Notes under the pieces: generated by a model
Database searches by the model: none
The model's input: the letters and a program-made list of their open reading frames with translations, nothing else
Told to the model about the DNA's origin: nothing
IMG/VR virus record: IMGVR_UViG_3300048694_001042
Location: 24,494-88,493 of that record
Length of the DNA: 64,000 bases
DNA from: a virus
Reading direction: 5' to 3' (one strand)
Made by a program: the position numbers and the translations under genes
Part shown: one piece after another, positions 15,921 through 24,765 of the stretch
Numbering within the stretch: the first letter of the stretch is position 1
Layout of the letters: every line of letters begins with the position of its first letter

Positions 15921-16361
15921 ATGGGACTGGATCAATACGCATACGTGGCCGCAAAGGCCGGGCAACGAGAAGAATTTTACGAAACGTCAGAGTACAACGA
16001 AGAAACCAAGGAGTGGGTTAGCAAAACTGCCAAGCCCCGTGAAATTGCCTACTGGCGCAAGCATCCTAACCTGCAGGGATGGATGGAACGGTTGTGGGAA
16101 CACAAACTGGCCGCCCAAGGCCAAATTCCCGAAGCAGGACAATTTGGTAGCACATTCAATGGAGTTGAGCTAGAGCTTACATGGGAAGACCTTGACGCCT
16201 TGGAACGGGCTGTGACACACAACCAACTGCCCGAGACCACAGGTTTCTTCTTTGGCAATCCTTCTGATGAGCATTATCGCGAACAGGATCTTGCGTTTAT
16301 CCGCGAGGCCCGAGCAGAGTTGTTCTTGGGACTCAAAGTATTTTACAATTCCAGTTGGTAA
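15921..16361 (+). CDS. Conserved-type phage early protein (MGLD family-like)
   Basis: 146 residues starting MGLDQYAYVAAKAGQ; I chose the ATG at 15921 after AAAGGTGG rather than upstream in-frame codons. Contains EIAYWRKHPNLQGWMERLW, a typical segment of small phage and bacterial proteins that begin MGLDxYA, of unknown function. Charged helical C-terminus. Its stop overlaps the next gene. Confidence 0.7.
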   Translation: MGLDQYAYVAAKAGQREEFYETSEYNEETKEWVSKTAKPREIAYWRKHPNLQGWMERLWEHKLAAQGQIPEAGQFGSTFNGVELELTWEDLDALERAVTHNQLPETTGFFFGNPSDEHYREQDLAFIREARAELFLGLKVFYNSSW

Positions 16362-16555
16362 TGCTCAAGCAAGACATCCTCGACTCAAAAGGCAACGTGT
16401 ACGCCACAGTTAAGTTTGATGGCACCATGTTGTCATTCTGCAACTTACAGCCATACAATCTGACCTTTGTCATGGATGCCCGAGTGGTCGAGCAACTGCT
16501 ACCAATTTTACAAAGCATCAAGTTAATTCAGTGGACCGGAGCCGTAAATAAATGA
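16361..16555 (+). CDS. Small early protein, unknown function
   Basis: 64 residues, MLKQDILDSKGNVYATVKF...; beta-hairpin-rich first half and a C-terminal helix (RVVEQLLPILQSIKLIQW). Starts on the last base of the preceding TAA. Precedes DNA ligase with an ATGA overlap. Confidence 0.6.
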   Translation: MLKQDILDSKGNVYATVKFDGTMLSFCNLQPYNLTFVMDARVVEQLLPILQSIKLIQWTGAVNK

Positions 16556-17928
16556 TAGATTACACAGAAGATAGGTTTATTGGAACTATGGCATCAGGTT
16601 GGATCCGCGACTTGGAAAGTTCTGACAGTCGTTTGCATAAAGAGGCAGTGATTGAAAAAGCTCTCATGGCTGCAAAGCTAGGATCAGCAGAAGCGCAGGC
16701 GTTCTTGTTCAACTGTTACCAAGCCTACAATCCGTACTATACATTCCATGTCAAACAAGTACCAGAAGTTAGCGACCACCGAGACCGTCCCAATGCATGG
16801 CCTAAGTTTTGGGCACTGCTAGAAGCACTTCGTACTCGTTCAACTACAGGTAACTCAGCTCGTGAAGCCATTGTGGAATGTGCTGAACTGTTCGATGATG
16901 CTGAGTGGAATACAGTTTGTCGGCGTGTTATTATCAAGGACCTGCGTTGCGGCATCTCAGAAAAGACCTTAAACAAAATTCTTAAAAACACCGATTGGGA
17001 GATTCCGGTATTCAGTTGCCAGCTGGCACAAGATTCAACTGATCAACCCCGGAAGCTCACAGGCTTCAAACGCCTTGAGCCCAAGCTGGATGGGGTGCGT
17101 GTGTTAGCTGTGGTGCAAGGCATGAACGTGAGCTTGTTCAGCCGCAATGGCAAAGAGTTTGCCAACTTCCCCCAGATTGCCAAGGATATTAACATCTACC
17201 GCAGAGCATTCCAAAACAATCTTGGCTCAGGTGGTCGTTTTGTGCTGGACGGCGAAGTAACTGGCGAGAGTTTCCAAAAGCTCATGAAGCAAGCACATCG
17301 AAAAAGTGATGCCCAAACCGATGGTATGGTGTACAACATCTTTGACGTTGTTCCTTTGGACGACTTCCAGCGCGGTTATTGGAACGCTCAACAATACAAG
17401 CGTTTTGAAATTCTAGATCGCGCCCGCGGCGCACTAGAAGATGCCACAGGCGGTCACAGCCTGAGAGTTGTAAGCGGACTGGAAGTAGATCTAGGCACAG
17501 CTGAGGGCCACGATATTATGAATCGCTATGCCCAAGATTGTGTGGCAGAAGGCTACGAAGGCATCATGATCAAAAGCATGGATGCTCCGTATGTGTGCAA
17601 ACGAGCAGACTACTGGATGAAATGGAAGCCTACTATTTCAGTAGATTTGACCATTGTGGGTTTTGAAGAAGGTACCGGTCGTAACGAAAACCGACTTGGT
17701 GCTATAATTTGTGAAGGAGTTGACAATGATCGTAACATACGAGTTAATGTTGGTAGCGGTTTTAGTGATAGCGATCGTGATGAGTATTGGTCCGGAAGGG
17801 ATAGCCTGCTTGGGCACTTGGTTGAAGTCCAAGCTGACGCAGTTACGCAAAACCAAGACGGATCATACAGTTTGAGGTTCCCCCGATTCCTACGTTTCCG
17901 TGATTTTGAAGCAGGCGAAAAGTTGTGA
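16552..17928 (+). CDS. ATP-dependent DNA ligase (T4 gp30-like)
   Basis: 458 residues, the size of T4 DNA ligase (487). An N-terminal helical domain (about 1-150) precedes the adenylation domain with motif I EPKLDGVR (nucleophile Lys about 179), motif III FVLDGEVTGE (about 225), motif IV EGYEGIMIKSMD (about 345) and motif V KRADYWMKWKP (about 362). The OB-fold domain follows (VDLTIVGFEEGTGRNENRLGAI). It seals nicks in phage DNA during replication and repair. Confidence 0.95.
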   Translation: MIDYTEDRFIGTMASGWIRDLESSDSRLHKEAVIEKALMAAKLGSAEAQAFLFNCYQAYNPYYTFHVKQVPEVSDHRDRPNAWPKFWALLEALRTRSTTGNSAREAIVECAELFDDAEWNTVCRRVIIKDLRCGISEKTLNKILKNTDWEIPVFSCQLAQDSTDQPRKLTGFKRLEPKLDGVRVLAVVQGMNVSLFSRNGKEFANFPQIAKDINIYRRAFQNNLGSGGRFVLDGEVTGESFQKLMKQAHRKSDAQTDGMVYNIFDVVPLDDFQRGYWNAQQYKRFEILDRARGALEDATGGHSLRVVSGLEVDLGTAEGHDIMNRYAQDCVAEGYEGIMIKSMDAPYVCKRADYWMKWKPTISVDLTIVGFEEGTGRNENRLGAIICEGVDNDRNIRVNVGSGFSDSDRDEYWSGRDSLLGHLVEVQADAVTQNQDGSYSLRFPRFLRFRDFEAGEKL

Positions 17929-18152
17929 GACGCTGGGACGAGGATTCAGATCTGTGGCTGTTTACCATGTCAGAGTTTCAACAGCTTCCTGATGGTATTG
18001 TGCTAGAAAGCATCGATGGCAAAAAAGCAGTAAAAGGTCTGGATCGCATCGGCCACGATCAACGTGCTAGGTATATTGCTTGGGGAATACGAGATCCTTT
18101 CAATCATGAACTAGGGCCATTGTTTACAAAGTTTGTGTTAGAAACAAAATGA
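17925..18152 (+). CDS. Small phage protein, unknown function
   Basis: 75 residues, GTG start overlapping the ligase stop (GTGA). Acidic N-terminus, then LPDGIVLESIDGKKAVKGLDRI and a Trp/Pro-containing C-terminal half. Similar short proteins follow ligase or helicase genes in T4-like phages; no function known. ATGA overlap with the next gene. Confidence 0.6.
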   Translation: MRRWDEDSDLWLFTMSEFQQLPDGIVLESIDGKKAVKGLDRIGHDQRARYIAWGIRDPFNHELGPLFTKFVLETK

Positions 18153-18613
18153 AGAAAGTCTACTATGAAAAGATCGGGCGCAAATATGTGCCTGTTAGCG
18201 AGTACGATGGCGATTATCATCTGAGTTTTCCTAAAGGTAATCACCTTGTTATGTGTTATCCTGGTGGCTCCTCACGTAGGTTCAACGTCGAACCTGCCCT
18301 GGCTCCAATGATTGCTGCCGGCCGCTTTGCTGAAGACAAAATGTGTGAAGCTGTTTATGAGGCAGCTTCCATGCATCGCCAAGAGCACCAAGGCACAGAG
18401 CTAACCCCCGAGCAACTTTGCGCCTGGCGCAATTTTGAAAAAGTCATGGGCGAGCGTGGCAAGTATGTGCAATTCAAAAGCACACACGACATTGTAGGAG
18501 CTGGACTTCGGGTGTTGGAAAAAGAAGCCGCTGAACTCATGACACACCCAGCAGTTCGTGACGCCTACGAACAGTTCCAAGCAGTTTGCAAATTGGTTAA
18601 ACAAACCAGTTGA
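18149..18613 (+). CDS. Phage protein of unknown function
   Basis: 154 residues: beta-rich N-terminus (YEKIGRKYVPVSEYDGDYHLSF, CYPGGSSRRFNV) and a long helical C-terminal two-thirds. No motif recognised. Last gene of the ligase unit: the -35 of the next promoter (18610-18615) overlaps its TGA stop. Confidence 0.65.
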   Translation: MKKVYYEKIGRKYVPVSEYDGDYHLSFPKGNHLVMCYPGGSSRRFNVEPALAPMIAAGRFAEDKMCEAVYEAASMHRQEHQGTELTPEQLCAWRNFEKVMGERGKYVQFKSTHDIVGAGLRVLEKEAAELMTHPAVRDAYEQFQAVCKLVKQTS

Positions 18614-18637
18614 CATCTACGCAATCTGTTGTATAAT
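18610..18637 (+). promoter_or_regulatory. Sigma70-type promoter for structured RNA
   Basis: TTGACA 18610-18615 and TATAAT 18632-18637, spacer 16 bp. The predicted start (about 18643) falls at the closing stem of the RNA described next, so the promoter seems dedicated to it and the gene at 18830. Confidence 0.85.
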
Positions 18638-18641
18638 CGCT

Positions 18642-18799
18642 AGGCATGGTCCAGGAGGTTGTGCTGCTCAATGGAGAAAGCGGAAACGATTGGTAACCTA
18701 GGTCCGCTAGAACCCGTGGCAAGTGAGCGTAAGTCACAGAGGTGAGACACTGTCTTGGAGAAATCCAAAACCCAGGCTGGTACCCTGGGGAGTATGCCT
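18642..18799 (+). ncRNA. Structured RNA of unknown class (about 158 nt), possible leader or free ncRNA
   Basis: No ORF fits here. The ends pair (AGGCAT 18642-18647 with ATGCCT 18794-18799). Inside are a stem AGCGGA/TCCGCT (18679-18684, 18703-18708), TTGGA-GAAA-TCCAA with a GNRA-type loop (18755-18768) and CCCAGG/CCTGGG (18771-18776, 18784-18789). It starts at a promoter and ends 31 nt before the ATG at 18830. I could not match it to tmRNA, RNase P RNA, 6S, self-splicing introns or a known riboswitch. A cis-regulatory leader and a processed phage RNA are both possible. Confidence 0.6.
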
Positions 18800-18829
18800 T
18801 AAAGAACTAAACAGTGAAAGGAATGAAAC

Positions 18830-19138
18830 ATGTCTGTTGAAATTGCGGTTTCTGCGTTGAGTATGCCGCAGTCCCTCGACTCTCTTAAATTGGAAACGCC
18901 CTTGACCATGCACCGTGTTGTTTTCGAAATCTCGTCAGTTGAAACATGGTACAAGATAATGGCCGAAGCAAGAGTGCAATTCGGCAAGAACTGGCGTGCT
19001 CAACCCAGAGTCAAGCGCAGACTCACCAGCTGGAGGAACACCACTCTAAAGGTTTGGTTTGAAGTGCCAGACTCGACTTTTGCAACCTGGTGTGCAGTTA
19101 AATTGGGTGTTCAAGCTGTGGGAGTAGTCAATAAATAA
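18830..19138 (+). CDS. Small protein, possible outlier of the LRW paralogue family
   Basis: 102 residues. C-terminal region KVWFEVPDSTFATWCAVKLGVQ resembles the YF-x-(D/E)-x-x-x-A-x-F-x-L-(R/K) ending of the arrays at 44.8-63.5 kb (compare DSTIATWFALKRS at the end of the first array). The N-terminal half has alternating hydrophobics and a basic RVKRRLTSWRN segment. It is downstream of the structured RNA and has GGAATGAAAC before its ATG. Relationship to the arrays is inference. Confidence 0.55.
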   Translation: MSVEIAVSALSMPQSLDSLKLETPLTMHRVVFEISSVETWYKIMAEARVQFGKNWRAQPRVKRRLTSWRNTTLKVWFEVPDSTFATWCAVKLGVQAVGVVNK

Positions 19139-19142
19139 ATCT

Positions 19143-20579
19143 ATGTTTCTCTCATGGTTAATGATGGGCGTGGCACTGAGTCTCAGTGTTATCGCCGCTT
19201 TTTATAGTATAGCAGGTTTGGCTGCTATTTTTGCCGCGGCGGTGGTTCCTATTGTGGTAATGGGAACAATATTAGAAGTCGCCAAGCTCACTGTCACAGT
19301 TTGGTTACACGAGTACTGGCCACGGTGCCGATTCCTTATGAAGGCATACCTGGTACCTGCGGTGGCATTGCTTGCTTTTATTACCAGTATGGGTATATTT
19401 GGATTTCTAAGCAAAGCACACAGTGACCAGGGCATGGTGTCAGGTGACGTGCAAGCCAAGATTGCCATTTACGATGAAAAAATTCAAACCGAACGGGAGA
19501 ACATTGATGCAAATCGCAAGGCGCTTAAACAACTTGATGAGGCAGTGGACCAAGTTATGGCACGCTCAACAGATGAAAAAGGGGCCGATAAGGCCGTGGC
19601 AATACGGCGAGCCCAGCAAAAAGATCGCGCTCGTTTACTTGAAGAAATTAGCAAGAGCCAATTGCGGATTACCGCACTCAACGAAGAACGAGCTCCAATT
19701 GCGGCGGAAGTACGAAAAGTGGAGGCCGAAGTGGGCCCTATCAAGTATATCGCCGCCTTGGTGTATGGGGATAACACCGATGCAAACATTTTAGAACGGG
19801 CAGTGCGTTGGGTCATAATTATTCTAGTAATTGTATTTGACCCATTGGCAATTATGATGCTGTTGGCTGCAACCGAAAGCTTCAAGTGGGAGAAAGAGCC
19901 GCCTGTGGCAGAAACTGTAGTTGATGATGACAAGATTCGAGAAACTGCCAAAGAGCAAGAGCCCGAAATACCAGCGGAGCCTGTGCCCGAAGTTGAAAAG
20001 TCTTGGCAAGAAAAGTATCCATATCTCACTAAACCTTTTGTGCATTTCAGTAATACCAAACCGGTAGTCTATTCGGGCAATCCTGCAGAGTTTCAACAAC
20101 CTTGGCCGGAAGAGAAAAAACAAGAGTTGGTCAAGGTAATGAAGGATATTTTCCCGTCGGACGATTGGTTAGACGGCGAAGAGCATGGTTCAGATGAAGA
20201 AAAGCAAGCCATAAGAGAATGGAAAGCGGCTAATCCTGAACTCACAGTAAAAGCACAGCGAGAACTGCTGGCACGTGGTGAAATTACCGAACTACCTTGG
20301 GCAAGAAAACCCAATTCAACTTTTGGATTTGTGTTTCCTTGGAGCCCAGAAAAAGGCGACACATTTATCAAAACAGATGTGGTGCCCAATGCAATGTACA
20401 AGTTTAACGGAACTCAATGGATGGCCGTTGACAAATCTGTGTTAGACAGTTATACTCATGATACTGCATACATTGATTATCTTATCTCCAAAATATCATC
20501 AGGTGAATATGATCCTGAGCTATTGTCTGAAGACTTGCGTGATCAAGTAGCTGAACGTATCAAACAAACTGACGCATGA
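19143..20579 (+). CDS. Membrane protein with coiled coil, conserved-type in T4-like phages
   Basis: 478 residues. Three hydrophobic segments near the N-terminus (about 3-25, 28-50, 68-90), then a long coiled coil (about 105-200, IAIYDEKIQTERENIDANRKAL...), a further transmembrane helix (about 220-245, WVIIILVIVFDPLAIMMLLA), and a hydrophilic C-terminal half with Pro/Glu-rich linker and a segment reading FKFNGTQW-like. Proteins with the FDPLAxMLLLA helix recur in T4-like marine phages without known function. Overlaps clpX by ATGA, tying it to the proteostasis block. Confidence 0.75.
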   Translation: MFLSWLMMGVALSLSVIAAFYSIAGLAAIFAAAVVPIVVMGTILEVAKLTVTVWLHEYWPRCRFLMKAYLVPAVALLAFITSMGIFGFLSKAHSDQGMVSGDVQAKIAIYDEKIQTERENIDANRKALKQLDEAVDQVMARSTDEKGADKAVAIRRAQQKDRARLLEEISKSQLRITALNEERAPIAAEVRKVEAEVGPIKYIAALVYGDNTDANILERAVRWVIIILVIVFDPLAIMMLLAATESFKWEKEPPVAETVVDDDKIRETAKEQEPEIPAEPVPEVEKSWQEKYPYLTKPFVHFSNTKPVVYSGNPAEFQQPWPEEKKQELVKVMKDIFPSDDWLDGEEHGSDEEKQAIREWKAANPELTVKAQRELLARGEITELPWARKPNSTFGFVFPWSPEKGDTFIKTDVVPNAMYKFNGTQWMAVDKSVLDSYTHDTAYIDYLISKISSGEYDPELLSEDLRDQVAERIKQTDA

Positions 20580-21811
20580 AAACAACTGAAAATTTAGATA
20601 ACTGTAGTTTTTGTGGAAAACACAAAGATCAAGTAGTTAAGCTCATTGTGGGCGCCGAAGTTGCAATTTGCAACGAGTGTGTGGACTTGTGCCAGACTTT
20701 GCTAGAAGATGCACCTGTTGCCAAAGCTGACAAAACGCCCGGTGCGCTTGATCCTAGAGAAATCAAACGTCACCTTGACGAGTATGTGATTGGGCAAGAC
20801 CAAGCAAAAATTGTTCTCAGTGTAGCAGTTACCAACCACTACAAACGAATCAACAACAAAGAAAAACAAACCGAAGTCGAAAAAGCCAACATCCTCATGC
20901 TTGGTCCCACAGGATCAGGAAAAACACTGCTGGCCAGAAGCGTGGCCAGATATTTGGATGTGCCGTTTGTTATTGCAGACGCCACCAGTTTGACTGAAGC
21001 AGGATATGTGGGTGATGATGTTGAGAGTTTGATCAGTCGGCTGTACGCAGCTTCTGGATTCGACGTTGAAAAAACACAGCGTGGTATTGTGTTTGTGGAC
21101 GAAATTGACAAAATCAGCAGAAAAAGCGAAAGCACAAGTATTACCCGAGACGTGTCGGGCGAAGGCGTGCAACAGGCCCTGCTCAAGTTGGTTGAAGGCA
21201 CCAAGTGCAGAATTCAACCAACTGGTGGTCGTAAACATCCAGGCGGGGACATGATCGAAATAGATACCACTGACATTCTGTTCATAGCAGGTGGTGCTTT
21301 TGTGGGCCTGGATAACATTGTTAAAAACCGTATCAAAGGCACCAGCATTGGATTCCAAGCTGAAGTCAACCAAGATACTCCTGGCAAATTAGACATGGTC
21401 ACGCCCGACGATTTGGTACGCTTTGGGTTGATTCCTGAGTTTGTGGGCAGATTCCCCAGTTGGGTAGCATTGCAAGAGTTAACGTTGGAAGATCTCATTT
21501 CCATTCTAACTGAAGTTAAAAACTGCTATGTTGATCAGTATCAATGGTTATTTGACCAAGATCAAGTTGCACTGACATTCGAAACTGACGCACTCAAACG
21601 CATAGCTGAAAATACCATCAAAAACAAAACTGGCGCCCGTGGGCTGCACAGTGAACTGGAGCGTGTGTTATTGCCGCACATGTTTAACTTGCCACGCTAT
21701 CGAGACAGCGAAATCAACAGCCTTACAATCACTCAAGACCTGGTAAATAATCCTGTAGAACTAAAGGGATTACATGAACAAGTTGCGAGGAAGGTCAGTA
21801 CTGGTCACTGA
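20576..21811 (+). CDS. clpX: ATP-dependent Clp protease ATP-binding subunit ClpX
   Basis: 411 residues, close to E. coli ClpX (424). Zinc-binding domain with Cys10, Cys13, Cys32, Cys35. AAA+ core: Walker A GPTGSGKT (about 110), pore GYVG, Walker [13 protein letters not shown] pore loop in GGRKHPGG, the ClpP-docking IGF loop (TSIGFQAEV), and sensor/arginine residues in the C-terminal domain ([10 protein letters not shown]). All parts needed to unfold substrates and dock on ClpP are visible. Two ClpP-type genes lie at 38.4 and 40.6 kb. Its 3' end overlaps the rpsU start by 38 nt. Confidence 0.95.
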   Translation: MKTTENLDNCSFCGKHKDQVVKLIVGAEVAICNECVDLCQTLLEDAPVAKADKTPGALDPREIKRHLDEYVIGQDQAKIVLSVAVTNHYKRINNKEKQTEVEKANILMLGPTGSGKTLLARSVARYLDVPFVIADATSLTEAGYVGDDVESLISRLYAASGFDVEKTQRGIVFVDEIDKISRKSESTSITRDVSGEGVQQALLKLVEGTKCRIQPTGGRKHPGGDMIEIDTTDILFIAGGAFVGLDNIVKNRIKGTSIGFQAEVNQDTPGKLDMVTPDDLVRFGLIPEFVGRFPSWVALQELTLEDLISILTEVKNCYVDQYQWLFDQDQVALTFETDALKRIAENTIKNKTGARGLHSELERVLLPHMFNLPRYRDSEINSLTITQDLVNNPVELKGLHEQVARKVSTGH

Positions 21812-21998
21812 CGACAACATAGAAAAAGCTCTGCGTAAGTTCAAAAAGAAAATCCAAAACTCGGACATTCTTAACGAGCTACGCAAAAGAGAGCATTACG
21901 TTAAACCTACCACCAAGCGCAAACTCAAACGTAGCGCGGCTAAAAATCGCTGGCGTAAAAAGCTGGACGATCAAGCATTGCCCAAGAAGCTATACTAA
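21774..21998 (+). CDS. rpsU: Ribosomal protein bS21
   Basis: 74 residues, strongly basic. Shows the S21 pattern: short V-x-V strand then ENIEKALRKFKKKIQNSDILNELRKREHYVKPTTKRK and a KRSAAKNRWRKK tail. bS21 sits near the anti-Shine-Dalgarno end of 16S rRNA and affects initiation; phage-encoded copies are known in some marine phages. It begins inside the clpX 3' end (38-nt overlap). A phage S21 could bias ribosomes toward phage mRNAs, of which several here are predicted leaderless. Confidence 0.88.
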   Translation: MNKLRGRSVLVTDDNIEKALRKFKKKIQNSDILNELRKREHYVKPTTKRKLKRSAAKNRWRKKLDDQALPKKLY

Positions 21999-22237
21999 TG
22001 TACGTGGAGTTCAAGCTACCCGAATCTATTGCTGGTGCGTCATTATTGTTGCTTCGTCGTAGCATACTTGATTGGTCCGAAAAATACCAAATTCCTTACA
22101 CTGAAAAAACCATAAAATACACTTACCGCGTGTGTTTTGATAAAGACGAGTCTTATAGTTTTTTTGCAATGACCTATCCACAGACCCGGCACTTTCTCCA
22201 ATATCGCATTGTGTCTGACCTAAATAATAAAATATAA
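21998..22237 (+). CDS. Small phage protein of unknown function
   Basis: 79 residues starting on the last base of the rpsU stop (TAATG). Strand-rich: MYVEFKLPESIAGASLLLL, then KYTYRVCFDKDESYSFFAMTY. The FDKDESYSFFAM segment faintly recalls the array family ending but lacks LRW. No family assigned. Followed by the dnaK promoter region. Confidence 0.6.
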   Translation: MYVEFKLPESIAGASLLLLRRSILDWSEKYQIPYTEKTIKYTYRVCFDKDESYSFFAMTYPQTRHFLQYRIVSDLNNKI

Positions 22238-22249
22238 TTTGATTTCGTG

Positions 22250-22255
22250 TATAAT
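22250..22255 (+). promoter_or_regulatory. Candidate dnaK promoter -10 (TATAAT)
   Basis: TATAAT at 22250-22255, whose predicted start (about 22262) lies at the foot of the dnaK leader hairpin (22265). A second TATAAT at 22233-22238 has a weak -35 (TTGTGT). No clear sigma70 -35 matches the first box. Confidence 0.5.
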
Positions 22256-22264
22256 AAATAACAA

Positions 22265-22313
22265 TGTAGCGCCGATGGTCGGGCTACAAAATTAATCTTG
22301 CTTTTCGAAGGAG
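22265..22313 (+). promoter_or_regulatory. dnaK 5' leader hairpin + CUUGCUU-SD element
   Basis: Lower stem TGTAGC/GCTACA (22265-22270, 22283-22288), bulged G, upper stem CCGA/TCGG with TGG loop, then CTTGCTTTTCGAAGGAG (22297-22313), where CTTT can pair with the SD region. The same architecture precedes hsp20 and the phasin gene with a different lower stem that still pairs, so it is probably an RNA element controlling these stress-type genes. Confidence 0.7.
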
Positions 22314-22319
22314 AACACA

Positions 22320-24206
22320 ATGAGCAAAGTAATCGGTATCGATCTGGGTACCACAAATTCATGCGTAGCCGTGGTTGAAAACGGCAATTCCCGAGTAATT
22401 GAAAACAGCGAAGGTGCTAGAACAACTCCTAGTGTTGTTGCTTACACCAGCGACGATGTGCTGGTCGGTGCAAGCGCCAAGCGTCAAGCAATTACCAATC
22501 CCAAAAACACCATTTACGCAGCCAAGCGATTGATCGGACGCAAGTTCCGCGAAGATGCAGTGCAGAAGGACATCAACTTGATGCCGTATAGCATTGTGGA
22601 AAATGACAATGGTGATGCTTGGGTTCAAGCTGGCGATCGCCGACTGGCACCTCCACAAATCTCTGCAGAAGTTCTGCGTAAAATGAAAAAGACAGCAGAA
22701 GACTATCTTGGCACAGAAGTCACACAAGCTGTTATCACTGTCCCTGCTTACTTCAACGACAGCCAACGTCAAGCTACCAAAGATGCTGGACGTATCGCTG
22801 GACTAGAAGTATTGCGTATTATCAACGAGCCAACTGCGGCTGCACTAGCATACGGCGTTGACAAAGCCGATAAAAAGGATCGCAAGATTGCTGTGTACGA
22901 CTTGGGCGGCGGCACGTTTGACGTAAGCATCATTGAAATCGCCAACATTGACAATGAAAAGCAAATCGAAGTATTGAGCACCAACGGAGACACCTTCCTG
23001 GGCGGTGAAGACTTTGACCAGCGCATCATGGACTTCTTGGTCGACGAATTCAAGCGGGATACTGCTGTGGACTTGACCCGAGACGTACTGGCCTTGCAAC
23101 GCTTGAAAGAAGCTGCTGAAAAAGCCAAGATTGAACTGTCAAGCAGCACTGCTACAGACGTCAACTTGCCTTATGTCACTGCTGATGCTAGTGGTCCCAA
23201 GCACATGAACATCAAGCTCACTCGTGCCAAACTAGAGAGTTTGGTGGACGAGTTGATCCAACGCAGTATTGAACCTTGCCGCATTGCAATGAAAGATGCC
23301 GGTGTCACTGCTGATGAAATTGATGAAGTTATTCTTGTTGGTGGCCAAACTCGCATGCCCCGAGTACAAGAAGCTGTGGAAAAACTGTTTGGCAAAGCAC
23401 CGCGCCGGGATGTTAACCCTGACGAAGCAGTGGCTGCAGGCGCTGCTATTCAAGGAAGTGTGTTGGCCGGTGACCGCAAAGACGTGTTGCTGTTGGATGT
23501 TACACCGTTGAGCTTGGGCATTGAAACCATGGGTGGTGTGTTTACTAAAATCATCCAAAAGAACACAACCATTCCTACCAAGGGCACACAAACATTCAGT
23601 ACTGCTGAAGACAATCAGCCTGCTGTGACCATCAAGGTTGGACAAGGTGAGCGTGAGCTGTTCAAGTACAACAAAGAACTTGGTTTGTTTAATCTAGACG
23701 GTATTGCTCCTGCACCACGTGGCATGCCGCAAATTGAAGTTACCTTTGACATTGACGCCAATGGCATTATGCATATTTCGGCCAAAGACAAAGGCACCGG
23801 CAAAGAAAACAAAATCACTATCAAGAGTGACTCAGGCTTGAAAGAGGATGAAATTCAACGCATGGTTCGTGAAGCTGAAGACAATGCCGAAGCTGACAAG
23901 AAACAAGTTGAATTGATTCAAGCTCGCAACACCGCAGAAGGTACGTTGCATGGGTTCCGCAAGGACTTTGATGCCTACAAGGATCAGGTCACAGAAGAAG
24001 AACGCAACCGAGCTGAACAAGCACTTCAAGATCTTGACACTGCTATTGGCGGTGATGACGTTGAGGAAATCAACGCAAAAACAACAGAATTGTACCAAGC
24101 TATCGGTCCTATCACCGGTAAAAAGTACGAAGCCGAGCAAAAGGCCAAAGCGGAATCCGAGAAAAAGGATGATGATGTGGTCGATGCCGAAGTCAAGGCT
24201 GCTTGA
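22320..24206 (+). CDS. dnaK: Chaperone DnaK (Hsp70)
   Basis: 628 residues, nearly full bacterial length (638 in E. coli). Nucleotide-binding domain shows [13 protein letters not shown], the [15 protein letters not shown] region, [23 protein letters not shown] and VGGQTRMP; the interdomain linker [12 protein letters not shown] is intact, as is the substrate-binding domain ([24 protein letters not shown]). A helical lid and acidic tail ([14 protein letters not shown]) finish it. No dnaJ or grpE is in the window, so it probably uses host co-chaperones. A phage dnaK is rare. Preceded by the shared leader hairpin. Confidence 0.97.
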   Translation: MSKVIGIDLGTTNSCVAVVENGNSRVIENSEGARTTPSVVAYTSDDVLVGASAKRQAITNPKNTIYAAKRLIGRKFREDAVQKDINLMPYSIVENDNGDAWVQAGDRRLAPPQISAEVLRKMKKTAEDYLGTEVTQAVITVPAYFNDSQRQATKDAGRIAGLEVLRIINEPTAAALAYGVDKADKKDRKIAVYDLGGGTFDVSIIEIANIDNEKQIEVLSTNGDTFLGGEDFDQRIMDFLVDEFKRDTAVDLTRDVLALQRLKEAAEKAKIELSSSTATDVNLPYVTADASGPKHMNIKLTRAKLESLVDELIQRSIEPCRIAMKDAGVTADEIDEVILVGGQTRMPRVQEAVEKLFGKAPRRDVNPDEAVAAGAAIQGSVLAGDRKDVLLLDVTPLSLGIETMGGVFTKIIQKNTTIPTKGTQTFSTAEDNQPAVTIKVGQGERELFKYNKELGLFNLDGIAPAPRGMPQIEVTFDIDANGIMHISAKDKGTGKENKITIKSDSGLKEDEIQRMVREAEDNAEADKKQVELIQARNTAEGTLHGFRKDFDAYKDQVTEEERNRAEQALQDLDTAIGGDDVEEINAKTTELYQAIGPITGKKYEAEQKAKAESEKKDDDVVDAEVKAA

Positions 24207-24221
24207 TTTCGATAAGTAAAA

Positions 24222-24276
24222 ATACAGGTGCCGATGGTCGGGCCCGTATAACAAAGTCAACTTGCTTTATAAGGAG
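24222..24276 (+). promoter_or_regulatory. hsp20 5' leader hairpin + CUUGCUU-SD element
   Basis: ATACAGGT pairs with GCCCGTAT (24222-24229, 24242-24249) with one mismatch and one wobble; bulged G; upper stem CCGA/TCGG with TGG loop identical to dnaK; then CTTGCTTTATAAGGAG (24261-24276). No good promoter box lies between dnaK and this hairpin, so it may be intercistronic. Confidence 0.7.
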
Positions 24277-24283
24277 AAATGAC

Positions 24284-24727
24284 ATGACTAAGACTTTAAC
24301 ACTACGCACATTCGATATCCCACAAATGCACAAGTTTGGGATTGGATTCGACAACATGTTTGATGAACTCATGCGTGTTACATCACAACAACAAACCAAT
24401 TATCCTCCACACAATGTGATCAAAACAGGTGAAAACACCTTGATCATTGAAGTGGCTGTGGCTGGCTTTGCCGAAGGCGAAATTGACATTCAGGTGGAGA
24501 AAAACTTGTTGACAATTCGTGGCGAGCAGGCACGTGAAACAGATGCCAGTTGGGAATTTTTGCATCGCGGAATTTCCAGCCGTGATTTTAGCCAAGCTTT
24601 TACTTTGGCCGATCACGTGGAAGTAAAAAGCGCCAGCATTACCAACGGCATTTTGAGTGTGTTTTTGGAACGCAAGATTCCAGAAGAAGCCAAGCCAAAG
24701 AGTATTGCTATTACCTACAATAAGTAA
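24284..24727 (+). CDS. Small heat-shock protein (Hsp20/alpha-crystallin)
   Basis: 147 residues. N-terminal region with FGIGFDNMFDELMRV (as in IbpA-type proteins, about 15-30), then the alpha-crystallin domain: PPHNVIKTGENTLIIEVAVAGFAEGEIDIQVEKNLLTIRGE (about 45-85), the FLHRGISSRDFSQAFTLADHV strand pair and the terminal NGILSVFLERKIPEE. It holds unfolding proteins for DnaK. Start chosen at the ATG after AAGGAG; an in-frame ATG at 24203 lies in the dnaK end and would translate the hairpin. Confidence 0.93.
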   Translation: MTKTLTLRTFDIPQMHKFGIGFDNMFDELMRVTSQQQTNYPPHNVIKTGENTLIIEVAVAGFAEGEIDIQVEKNLLTIRGEQARETDASWEFLHRGISSRDFSQAFTLADHVEVKSASITNGILSVFLERKIPEEAKPKSIAITYNK

Positions 24728-24733
24728 TATAAT
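24705..24733 (+). promoter_or_regulatory. Candidate clpS promoter (TTGCTA-N17-TATAAT)
   Basis: TTGCTA 24705-24710, inside the hsp20 3' end, and TATAAT 24728-24733, right after the hsp20 stop, spacer 17 bp. Its predicted start would put the following hairpin at the 5' end of the clpS mRNA. Confidence 0.55.
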
Positions 24734-24741
24734 GTAAATAC

Positions 24742-24765
24742 AGCAGTGGGAATGGTCCCACTGCT
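24742..24765 (+). promoter_or_regulatory. clpS leader hairpin (perfect 10-bp stem)
   Basis: AGCAGTGGGA-ATGG-TCCCACTGCT. No T run follows, so it is not a typical terminator. Its place just after a promoter suggests a 5' mRNA-end stem, in the same position as the dnaK and phasin hairpins but of different sequence. It could also be an attenuating or stabilising stem for the hsp20 3' end. Confidence 0.6.

Noticed and set aside
18642-18799. HDV-like ribozyme (GGCATGGTCC start) or tmRNA/RNase P RNA
   Set aside because: Only the first ten bases resemble HDV; the double-pseudoknot pairings and catalytic C region could not be found. Conserved cores of tmRNA and RNase P are absent.
24742-24765. Rho-independent terminator after hsp20
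   Set aside because: The stem is perfect but followed by ACAACAAGG instead of T residues, and a promoter -10 precedes it; it is kept as a leader hairpin.
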